From a virus: DNA of 25,888 nucleotides. The stretch's first letter is position 1; the number at the start of each line of letters is the position of its first letter. The position numbers were made by a program, and so were the translations under genes. The stretch is taken from IMG/VR virus record IMGVR_UViG_3300040856_001104, positions 1 to 25,888 of that record; one strand, given 5' to 3'. The notes beneath the pieces were generated by a model. The model saw only the letters and a list, made by a program, of their open reading frames with translations, had not been told where the DNA came from and made no database searches. Shown here in pieces: positions 15,082-20,710 of this stretch.

Positions 15082-15089
15082 CAAAGATA
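15082..15089 (-). promoter_or_regulatory. -7 box upstream of the DUF6291-like gene
   Basis: The minus strand reads TATCTTTG directly after the TAG of the upstream gene, in the only sizeable gap (118 bases) of the early operon. No clear upstream TTTG is seen. Transcription from here would give a leader of about 105 bases before the ATG at 14971. Confidence 0.4.
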
Positions 15090-15527
15090 CTACCTTATCC
15101 GCCTGATCGCCACACGATACCGGAAAGAATTGCTCGGATATGGGTGCAGCGGAAGGATCGGCAGCCACTCGCCCCGCCTGCGGCTCATCATGTACGCCTT
15201 GACGGGGATTTCGTTGGATGCGCTCGCCTTGAGCTCCTGCACGCCTAACAATCGCCCCCGGTCGTCTTCGTAGGTCTTGGCCGTCTCGAAGATGCGCCCC
15301 TCGGAGGTTGCCCTGAAGCAGATGTCCTGACTCCTTCCCATCCCCTGAAAGCCGAGGATAGGCTTGTACTTTCTCGCTCTGATATCGCTCATGTGCGCGT
15401 TCTTCATATCGTCGGGGAAGTAGATGAGCACCTCCACCTCGCGGGCGAAGAGGAGCTTCCTGAAGATGTACCACAGCCCCCCGATGTTGCAGAACTTGCG
15501 CTCGGCTTTCTGTCTGATTTCAATCAT
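15090..15527 (-). CDS. Unknown 145-residue basic protein
   Basis: Starts at the ATG at 15527, overlapping the ParB-like gene by 8 bases. The protein begins MIEIRQKAERKFCNIGGLWY and alternates strands and basic turns, ending in an Arg-rich tail (SFRYRVAIRRIR). An ATG-led alternative frame over the same DNA gives an unnatural composition and was rejected. No family recognised; a DNA-associated role would fit the basic charge and the position between ParB-like and replication genes. Confidence 0.65.
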   Translation of the reverse strand: MIEIRQKAERKFCNIGGLWYIFRKLLFAREVEVLIYFPDDMKNAHMSDIRARKYKPILGFQGMGRSQDICFRATSEGRIFETAKTYEDDRGRLLGVQELKASASNEIPVKAYMMSRRRGEWLPILPLHPYPSNSFRYRVAIRRIR

Positions 15528-16332
15528 CGGAGAGGTATTTGAGGGAGACCTTGTTGCGGCTCTTGTAGTTGTAGATGTGCTCGATCAAGTCGATGTATCG
15601 GGATCTGTTTGTGCAGTCCACCATCATGTTGCTGAACTTGCTCAACTTGTCAATGAAGAGCTCTACATCAAAGGCGTCGTGCTTCATTAAGCGTCTTACG
15701 GCACTAATAAAGCTTGATCGATGTGCTCCTTTGTAGTAGGGCTTTATTTCATGCAAGGCTTTAAGTAATCTCGCCACCTCAACCTCTCTTTGTTTGTCAT
15801 GCTTATAAGTTCCACTTTCAAAAAGTGCCTTGCGGGCACTTCCGTTAAAGCCATGAGCTGTCAGAATAACCTCCACACCATTGTGTTCCGAATGCTCTTC
15901 AATGAACCTCAATAATTTAACAAAATGTGGATTCCCCATATCAGCGTGCGCCTTTATATGGTCAATCGTTTGCCACTTTATCATCAGCTTGTTCATCTGC
16001 TGCATCTGACTCAAGGCGTAGCCCCTGACCTTTATGAATCGGATCGGAAGCTCGAGCTGTCTCGCTGCCTCGAAGCGGTGCTGCCCGTCGATGATCTCCA
16101 TCTTCTCGTTCACGATGATGGGGCTCATGAGATACTCCTCCTCCATTGAGGATTTGAGGCGTTCAACGTGGAGCTGTATCACGTCGCGGTTGCCTGCGGC
16201 CTTGTTGAATTGTTGGTAGTCTTTGGTCTGGACTACCTGCGCCACGACTTGATGGTCTTGCGTCGTTGGCTTCTCTTTGGACTTACCTGTAAAGCTGTTC
16301 AAGTAGTCGGTGAAACTGGTCTGTGTGTTCAT
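15520..16332 (-). CDS. ParB-like nuclease-domain protein
   Basis: A 270-residue protein. Residues about 30-105 form a ParB/sulfiredoxin-like domain: a strand region (NRDVIQLHVERLKSSM), then SPIIVNEKMEIIDGQHRFEA with the signature DGQHR at 82-86. The C-terminal half is helical and unassigned. The family includes phage regulators, nucleases and partition-like proteins; the role here is not settled. The ATG at 16332 overlaps the stop of a 38-residue gene, whose 3' end supplies the leader AAACAACAACAACC. Codons from about residue 113 to 230 are clearly AT-richer than the first 110. Confidence 0.8.
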   Translation of the reverse strand: MNTQTSFTDYLNSFTGKSKEKPTTQDHQVVAQVVQTKDYQQFNKAAGNRDVIQLHVERLKSSMEEEYLMSPIIVNEKMEIIDGQHRFEAARQLELPIRFIKVRGYALSQMQQMNKLMIKWQTIDHIKAHADMGNPHFVKLLRFIEEHSEHNGVEVILTAHGFNGSARKALFESGTYKHDKQREVEVARLLKALHEIKPYYKGAHRSSFISAVRRLMKHDAFDVELFIDKLSKFSNMMVDCTNRSRYIDLIEHIYNYKSRNKVSLKYLSDD

Positions 16333-16445
16333 TGGTTGTTGTTGTTTAGGTGTTGATTGATTTCGATGATGGTGCTCCTGACCTCCTTCACGAAGAAGAA
16401 GATCACGGAGCACAGGGCGATGGTCAAAAGGATGGTCTGTATCAT
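16329..16445 (-). CDS. 38-residue single-span membrane micro-protein
   Basis: The ATG at 16445 overlaps the upstream stop as ATGA. The product has a hydrophobic segment at about 4-18 (TILLTIALCSVIFFF) and ends HLNNNNQ; this Asn/Gln tail is simply the A/C-rich leader of the next gene translated. Its TGA overlaps the ParB-like ATG. It is probably real because of coupling on both sides. Function unknown. Confidence 0.6.
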   Translation of the reverse strand: MIQTILLTIALCSVIFFFVKEVRSTIIEINQHLNNNNQ

Positions 16446-16657
16446 GGCGTTTCGAATAGGTTTGCGAATTCAACGAAGTCGAAGCGCACGTTGCCGCCCT
16501 TGATGATCTGCCACACCATGACCGCCTCGAGGATGGTCAGGTGCATGGCGAAGGAGTGGGTGCGCAGGGCAGGGAGCACGATGGTGCTGTTCTCGCTCTT
16601 CTCGACCTTCTGGCGGTCGGTGTCCGAGAGCTTGGACATGAGTGAACGTCTGATCAT
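16442..16657 (-). CDS. Unknown 71-residue protein
   Basis: The ATG at 16657 overlaps the stop of the 140-residue gene (ATGA). The product begins MIRRSLMSKLSDTDRQKVEK and has a hydrophobic helix near the middle (HLTILEAVMVWQII), probably part of a soluble fold. No family recognised. It belongs to a run of small coupled early genes. Confidence 0.65.
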   Translation of the reverse strand: MIRRSLMSKLSDTDRQKVEKSENSTIVLPALRTHSFAMHLTILEAVMVWQIIKGGNVRFDFVEFANLFETP

Positions 16658-17076
16658 GACTTCCGTGCTTTAGAGATGAAGATGGTCTCCTTGCCGGGCG
16701 TGTAGTCCGCAGGCGGCACGATCTCGCCCGTCTCTGGGTCGATCACCTCGCTGCCTTTTAGGTGGAGCTTGTGCGCTTGCTTGCGCAGTTCCTCCGCATC
16801 CTTGAGCTGCTGCTTGAGTGCCGCGTGAGCGTCGTCGGTGAACTTCCACCGCCCCGCGCTGCTGCGTGCTTCGATGATGATGTCGCCCTGCTCGAGCCTT
16901 CCGTTGTGGTCGGATAGCTCCTCCAGAGCGAGGTGCTCGATTTGCTTCATGCAGTCCTTCGCGACCTTCTCGATGTTGCGGAAGGAGAGGAACGCCTGAA
17001 GCGCGCTCTCGTTGCCCTCCTCGATCTCGGTGACCATGTTCGCCATGACCTCCTCGTATGTGTTTGGTTGGCTCAT
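16654..17076 (-). CDS. Conserved early phage protein, 140 residues
   Basis: A helical, acidic protein starting MSQPNTYEEVMANMVTEIEE. The segment SSAGRWKFTDDAHAALKQQL followed by a coiled helix and an end like DPETGEIVPPADY recurs in Bacteroidetes phages beside SSB-like genes. It overlaps both neighbours by 4 bases. The biochemical function is unknown; proteins in this position are sometimes nuclease inhibitors or recombination helpers, which I cannot confirm. Confidence 0.7.
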   Translation of the reverse strand: MSQPNTYEEVMANMVTEIEEGNESALQAFLSFRNIEKVAKDCMKQIEHLALEELSDHNGRLEQGDIIIEARSSAGRWKFTDDAHAALKQQLKDAEELRKQAHKLHLKGSEVIDPETGEIVPPADYTPGKETIFISKARKS

Positions 17077-17219
17077 TTCTTTCTTTTTGACTTGTTTGAC
17101 TTATTTGGCCTGTTGGCCTTTTGTTTCTGGAGACTCCATTGAAGATACTGGTAGTCCTCATCGTAGCGGGAAGCATTGGCCTCCCGCTCTTTGATGAATA
17201 GCTCGCGGCTCGCCCCCAT
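17073..17219 (-). CDS. 48-residue basic micro-protein
   Basis: The ATG at 17219 overlaps the SSB-like stop as TGATG and the stop overlaps the next ATG (ATGA). The product begins MGASRELFIKEREANASRYD and ends in a Lys/Asn/Arg tail (RPNKSNKSKRKK). Coupling on both sides and the natural composition support it. The tail could bind nucleic acid; no family recognised. Confidence 0.7.
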   Translation of the reverse strand: MGASRELFIKEREANASRYDEDYQYLQWSLQKQKANRPNKSNKSKRKK

Positions 17220-17734
17220 CACTTCGCAGCTTGGAAGGGATCGTCGCCCGTGAAGAGCGCGTGAACGTCCGGGAAGTTGGTGTTCATCGCCTCCTCGACC
17301 TTCTTCGTCATTGCCTTATGTGGCAGCGCGGTGAGGGCGTAGGATGTTTCGAGCCCTGCCCCGGTGCGTGAGATTTTGAGGTCGTAGGTGTTGGGATGCC
17401 CCCAATCTTCGTCCGTTGCGTAGTTGCGAAGGCTGTCGAGGATGCTCTTCTGTGTGATCTCCCACACCTCGGACTGCTCCGTCTCGTAGTTCCAGACCAC
17501 GAGAGCCCAAAAGTATTTGGCCTTGTCGCCTTCGCGGAAGTCGAAGCCCGCAGGCTCGTCCTCGCCATTGCGCCATCTGATCGGCTTGTTGTCGTTTGAC
17601 CACCGAACGAAGCCGTCCACGATCTGAAGAGACAGGACGCGGAGCTTGAGGGTCTCGCCCTCCTTGACTTTGGTGTAGCGTCCTTTTGAGGATGGCATCT
17701 TGTGCCCCTCTGGGATAAAAGAGAAATTGCTCAT
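17219..17734 (-). CDS. Single-stranded DNA-binding-like protein
   Basis: A 171-residue protein of the phage OB-fold ssDNA-binding type. Residues 20-35 (YTKVKEGETLKLRVLS), an aromatic strand with FWALVVWNYETEQSEVWEI (75-93) and TYDLKISRTGAGLETSYAL (116-134) form the expected beta barrel with exposed aromatics and basic residues. The C-terminus is short and moderately acidic (FTGDDPFQAAK). It would protect ssDNA during replication and recombination. It is the second gene of the early operon, coupled by ATGA; family name from pattern only. Confidence 0.7.
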   Translation of the reverse strand: MSNFSFIPEGHKMPSSKGRYTKVKEGETLKLRVLSLQIVDGFVRWSNDNKPIRWRNGEDEPAGFDFREGDKAKYFWALVVWNYETEQSEVWEITQKSILDSLRNYATDEDWGHPNTYDLKISRTGAGLETSYALTALPHKAMTKKVEEAMNTNFPDVHALFTGDDPFQAAK

Positions 17735-18021
17735 GTGTTGGTTGTTTGAGCGTTGTGATCCGATTGAAGGCTCGGATCGTCGCCTGTCTTGTCAATGTCT
17801 TCAAAGCAGTTGTAAACCGCCACAATCCCATCACCGATGGAATGCCGACCATCGCCCAAGTATCGCACGATGTCGATCACATCGCCAAAGGGCACATGGA
17901 TGAGGAGGGTGTGGTTTCGGAGTACTTTGATGAGGCCGTCCTGCACGAAGGGCATCTCCTTCTTCAGTTCTTGCAGGCGTTCGCGCTGCTCTGGCCGTAG
18001 CCGTTCAAATAGTGTTTTCAT
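17731..18021 (-). CDS. First gene of the early operon, unknown
   Basis: A 96-residue protein from the ATG at 18021, preceded by the leader CTCAAACACCAACACC just after the cassette terminator. It begins MKTLFERLRPEQRERLQELK, so a charged helix precedes a strand-rich part (HTLLIHVPFGDVIDIVRYLG). The last residues (HNAQTTNT) coincide with the A/C-rich leader of the SSB-like gene. An in-frame upstream start at 18051 lies in the terminator and is rejected. No family recognised. Confidence 0.7.
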   Translation of the reverse strand: MKTLFERLRPEQRERLQELKKEMPFVQDGLIKVLRNHTLLIHVPFGDVIDIVRYLGDGRHSIGDGIVAVYNCFEDIDKTGDDPSLQSDHNAQTTNT

Positions 18022-18039
18022 GGTGTTGGTGTTTGAGGT

Positions 18040-18069
18040 AAAAAAAGACAAAGCCCCCGAGATGGGGGC
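18040..18069 (-). terminator. Terminator of the 49-residue cassette gene
   Basis: On the minus strand GCCCCC-ATCTC-GGGGGC is followed by TTTGTCTTTTTTT. It begins 9 bases after the stop codon at 18078 and separates the cassette from the early operon. Confidence 0.85.
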
Positions 18070-18077
18070 GTTGTGGT

Positions 18078-18227
18078 TTAATCAATGTACTTATATCCAG
18101 TAAGGCGGAAGAGCTCTGCCTTGTAGGATTCAATGACTTGCTTGTCTGAAGAGCCGTGTTCGATTGCCTCTACGATGTAGTAGAACTCACTCTCTAAAAC
18201 TTCTCTGAATGTCATTGCGTTGGTCAT
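18078..18227 (-). CDS. 49-residue protein of a one-gene cassette
   Basis: The ATG at 18227 gives MTNAMTFREVLESEFYYIVE; a second ATG four codons later could also serve. The product is small, acidic and helical, ending RLTGYKYID. No family recognised. It has its own promoter (P3, 18265-18295), A/C-rich leader and terminator and stands between the lysis block and the early operon. Like the other two cassette genes it is AT-richer than its surroundings. Confidence 0.75.
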   Translation of the reverse strand: MTNAMTFREVLESEFYYIVEAIEHGSSDKQVIESYKAELFRLTGYKYID

Positions 18228-18253
18228 GTCGTTGGTTTTTGTTGTTTGTTTCT

Positions 18254-18295
18254 GTTTGACAAGTCAAATATATAACTCTTTTCAACACTACCAAA
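18254..18295 (-). promoter_or_regulatory. Cassette promoter P3
   Basis: On the minus strand TTTG (18295-18292), then 19 bases, then TATATTTG (18272-18265), an exact Bacteroidetes -7 box, then TGTCAAAC. The spacer contains TGTTGAAAAGAGTT, shared with P2. It drives the 49-residue gene. Confidence 0.8.
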
Positions 18296-18313
18296 TAAAA
18301 AAAGAAAAAAAAT

Positions 18314-18796
18314 TTACGCCCCGAGGAAGCGGTCAATCGCTCTCTGGATAATCTTGAAAGCGAACAGCCCGGCCAACAGCCACGCGAGGATGGTCTGCCA
18401 CGTCGGGCGCGGCTCGTACTTGATGACTGGAGGAAGCTCCACCTCCTCGATGATGCGGATCGTGTCGGTCATGCACACCCCCTCCACCTTCAGAGTGTCG
18501 TGTATGCGCTTTATTTGGATTCTAAGGCGTTCTTTTTCGATTGTGATGGTATCCATCGGAAGCGACACAAAAGTCGTCTCTGCGCGTATTTCTTCGATGA
18601 CGATGGTAGTGTCCACGATCTCCACCTCGGGCGGTTGAATGATGCTCGGGTCTTTGGCGATGGCTCTGCTCAAGTGCCAATTCGCGGAGCAGGAGGTGAG
18701 GGACAAGATGCAGATGGCTGTGATCAGGATCAGCACCTTGAGGATGTCGCTGTCAGGAATATGCAGGCGGTATCTGGAAGTAGAGAACCTTGTCAT
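18314..18796 (-). CDS. Probable unimolecular spanin (lipoprotein with C-terminal anchor)
   Basis: A 160-residue protein if started at the ATG at 18796. A basic N-terminus (MTRFSTSRYRL) leads into a hydrophobic segment and the lipobox LTSC, with the lipidated Cys at 36. A beta-rich periplasmic part follows (about 50-128, with repeated DTI strands such as MDTITIEKERL). A membrane segment at about 134-150 (QTILAWLLAGLFAFKII) closes the protein. Outer-membrane lipoprotein plus inner-membrane anchor is the layout of u-spanins, which fuse the two membranes in the last lysis step. The context supports this. A start at 18853 is also possible; the overlap with the 40-residue ORF makes the start uncertain. 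Confidence 0.75.
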   Translation of the reverse strand: MTRFSTSRYRLHIPDSDILKVLILITAICILSLTSCSANWHLSRAIAKDPSIIQPPEVEIVDTTIVIEEIRAETTFVSLPMDTITIEKERLRIQIKRIHDTLKVEGVCMTDTIRIIEEVELPPVIKYEPRPTWQTILAWLLAGLFAFKIIQRAIDRFLGA

Positions 18797-18875
18797 CGTC
18801 GGGGGCGTATTGATGCAGGCAAAAGTACACAAGGAAGAGAGACCCATCCTCATACACTTGGTAACAAGGGTTCAT
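18753..18875 (-). CDS. 40-residue ORF overlapping the spanin start
   Basis: The ATG at 18875 follows the previous stop after four A residues, a good Bacteroidetes-type start. The product begins MNPCYQVYEDGSLFLVYFCL and is rich in aromatics, with a hydrophobic middle. It overlaps the first 44 bases of the spanin gene in another frame. It may be a real small lysis-related protein or just a leader ORF. No family recognised. Confidence 0.4.
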   Translation of the reverse strand: MNPCYQVYEDGSLFLVYFCLHQYAPDDDKVLYFQIPPAYS

Positions 18876-18879
18876 TTTT

Positions 18880-19059
18880 TTAGAGGTGCAGAGTGTCCCC
18901 CTTGACGATGTAGATGGTGTCGTGGTGGATGTGCTTCTCGATGTCGCGCTCAAGGGTCGGGAGGAAGAAGCGCACCTCAATCCACGCGAACATGGCGAAC
19001 GCGAGCAGGGCGATCACAAGCCATTGAATGAGCTCCCCGATGAATCGCTGCTTGTTCAC
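18880..19059 (-). CDS. 59-residue single-span membrane protein of the lysis block
   Basis: Starts at GTG 19059, which overlaps the holin-like stop as GTGA. The product begins (M)NKQRFIGELIQWLVIALLAF, has one membrane helix at about 11-28, and then a charged tail ending HDTIYIVKGDTLHL. The DTIYI strand resembles those in the neighbouring spanin. It could be a second lysis regulator (antiholin-like) or a partner of the spanin. No family recognised. Confidence 0.65.
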   Translation of the reverse strand: MNKQRFIGELIQWLVIALLAFAMFAWIEVRFFLPTLERDIEKHIHHDTIYIVKGDTLHL

Positions 19060-19334
19060 TTTGTGACCTTGTCGAAAAACTTGTGGTAGAACGCCTCGAC
19101 CATCTTCAGCCCTCCGAAGCCAACGATGAATGCCGTGCCGTATTGGGATGATCCTGTAAGATTCAGCCAGTCGATGAGAACAGGGGCGAGGTAGTTGGCC
19201 GACATTGTGCCCGTGACTACAGAGAGGAGCTGCTCCTTCAGGTCGCGCTTCTTCTTGATGGTGATGAGGCTGCCGAAGAAGCCCCCTATCATCAGGCCGA
19301 TGTTGATGCCTATCTCGTCAAGGTCGAACTTCAT
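19056..19334 (-). CDS. Holin-like membrane protein
   Basis: A 92-residue protein with up to three hydrophobic segments: about 9-25 (INIGLMIGGFFGSLITI), 37-55 and 67-80 (GTAFIVGFGGLKMV), with a basic loop KKKRDLK after the first. Size, topology and position between a DUF5675 lysis-type gene and a spanin suggest a class I-like holin that opens the inner membrane. The start overlaps the DUF5675 gene by 17 bases. Confidence 0.65.
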   Translation of the reverse strand: MKFDLDEIGINIGLMIGGFFGSLITIKKKRDLKEQLLSVVTGTMSANYLAPVLIDWLNLTGSSQYGTAFIVGFGGLKMVEAFYHKFFDKVTK

Positions 19335-19758
19335 CTTTTCCGATTGTCGTGATCTTCATTGCAAATTTACGAGGCAAAGCCCGCAGCAACTTGGTGATTG
19401 TGTTGCGTGAATTGTACACATCGAGGTGGCCGTCGCCATTGATGTCCTTAAGTCCCTCACCCACAAGGATGCAGCCGTGTGTATCTCTGTGATAATTTCC
19501 GGCATGAATTAGTATCTGGGAACGGCTGCCCGTGTCTTGCAGCCAAAAAGACTGCCCGAACTTGGGGCTGATGTGCTTGATGACGGGATAAATGCCGCCC
19601 GGGATGCGGCTGATGTTGCGCTCGTTGTTGCGCCACGGCAGCTCGAGGGTTTTGGCGAGCTCGATGCCGTTGCGATCTTCAAGGCGTCCTGTCGTCTGCC
19701 ACTCGTCCTCCCGCTCCCTGATGAGGTGGAGGCGTATCTCGTCGCTTTTAGCTGCCAC
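19318..19758 (-). CDS. DUF5675 family protein, probable lysis or cell-wall enzyme
   Basis: A 146-residue protein from GTG 19758, which overlaps the upstream stop region by 11 bases. It shows the DUF5675 core: SRIPGGIYPVIKHISPKFG (50-68), RSQILIHAGNYHRDTHGCI (79-97), with His85, His94 and Cys96 arranged as in L,D-transpeptidase-like sites (the resemblance is my inference). An extra loop DINGDGHLD (105-113) matches the DxNxDGxxD calcium-binding pattern. It is the first lysis gene, followed by the holin-like gene. Substrate is unproven; peptidoglycan is likely. Confidence 0.8.
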   Translation of the reverse strand: MAAKSDEIRLHLIREREDEWQTTGRLEDRNGIELAKTLELPWRNNERNISRIPGGIYPVIKHISPKFGQSFWLQDTGSRSQILIHAGNYHRDTHGCILVGEGLKDINGDGHLDVYNSRNTITKLLRALPRKFAMKITTIGKDEVRP

Positions 19759-20479
19759 TTGTGATCGTGTTAAGTTCGGTCTGCGTGAGGGCGGTGTCCC
19801 AGAGGGCGAAGACCTTGATCTCGTCGCTGTCGTCGCTGCTCTTCCCTGTGATGCGTATCTCGTCGAAGTAGGCCGAATCGTTCCACTCGGTGATGCTGTG
19901 CGTCTTGGTCGCTCCGTTCTGGCTCATCAAGATCGTCGGGGTCGCGCTTGCTGCTGTGCCCGCCCCACTCCATGAGACCGCGATCCGTGTAACGATATGC
20001 GTGCCATCGCTGTCGAAGATCGTCCCATCGGAGGAGACCACCGAGCCCCCCTGCCTAATAGTAAAACCCCTTTGAGAGGTTCTGATGCGGTTGTCGCTGA
20101 AGTCGGAGCTCAAGCCTATGTCCACGAAGCCGCTCACGGTGTCGGGCAGCTTGCCCTCGAGCATCAGCGTGCCGCTGTCGCCCGTCAAGATTCCCTTCGT
20201 TACGATGTCCGAGAGGGTGAAGGTGGCGGCTGCCGTGCTGTTCTCCACGCGGAAGGATGGGCACGTCTCGGGGTCTCCCGCTGTGCCGTAGTGCAGGGCG
20301 GGGACGTTGGTGGCGATGCCTGTCTCCGTCGTGCCGTCGCTCTTCGTGCGGGAGGATGTCGCTGCTCTGGCGAAGGTGAAGTCTCCGTCTCCGTCCGTCG
20401 GTATTACGCTGTATGCTTTTGCTGATTTGAATGCAGATGCGACGAGCAGGAGGCTCGCGGAGTCAAAGAGGTTCGCCAT
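19748..20479 (-). CDS. Virion surface protein with concanavalin-like fold
   Basis: A 243-residue protein starting MANLFDSASLLLVASAFKSA. The motif YSVIPTDGDGDFTFARAATS with following NVPALHY is the 'FTFxRAsxAT...nvPr' element found in many Bacteroidetes phage appendage proteins; the rest is a beta sandwich (SGTLMLEGKLPD, THIVTRIAVSW, FDEIRI) like LamG/concanavalin domains. It probably binds glycans as part of a fibre or head decoration. Starts 3 bases after the stop of the 75-residue gene. Confidence 0.7.
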   Translation of the reverse strand: MANLFDSASLLLVASAFKSAKAYSVIPTDGDGDFTFARAATSSRTKSDGTTETGIATNVPALHYGTAGDPETCPSFRVENSTAAATFTLSDIVTKGILTGDSGTLMLEGKLPDTVSGFVDIGLSSDFSDNRIRTSQRGFTIRQGGSVVSSDGTIFDSDGTHIVTRIAVSWSGAGTAASATPTILMSQNGATKTHSITEWNDSAYFDEIRITGKSSDDSDEIKVFALWDTALTQTELNTITSGS

Positions 20480-20482
20480 GTT

Positions 20483-20710
20483 TTAGAGTTCTTCCTCGGG
20501 CGTCCATTCGTCCGAGAGCTGAACTTCAAAGATAAGATTTGAATCCTCTTGTGGCTCGATGGAGTTGTTCGCAACAATCGCCCACTTGCTCCCGTCAGGG
20601 TGCTGCCTTGGGTTCGCCCAGTTGCTTGTAATGCTTCCCTTGTACGCCTTGGCCTCGTTTACCTTCTCGTTGTAGGCTTCAACCTCTTCGCGTGTTCCTA
20701 TGTACCACAT
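20483..20710 (-). CDS. 75-residue protein between fibre genes
   Basis: The ATG at 20710 overlaps the fibre stop as TAATG. The product begins MWYIGTREEVEAYNEKVNEA, with aromatic residues and the segment SNWANPRQHPDGSKWAIV. It ends acidic (DEWTPEEEL). No family recognised; a small fibre accessory or chaperone is possible by context. Confidence 0.65.
   Translation of the reverse strand: MWYIGTREEVEAYNEKVNEAKAYKGSITSNWANPRQHPDGSKWAIVANNSIEPQEDSNLIFEVQLSDEWTPEEEL

Noticed and set aside
15049-15474. Alternative minus-strand frame of 141 codons
   Set aside because: It overlaps the 145-residue gene, which has the coupled start; its Arg/Gly/His-rich translation looks like a shadow.
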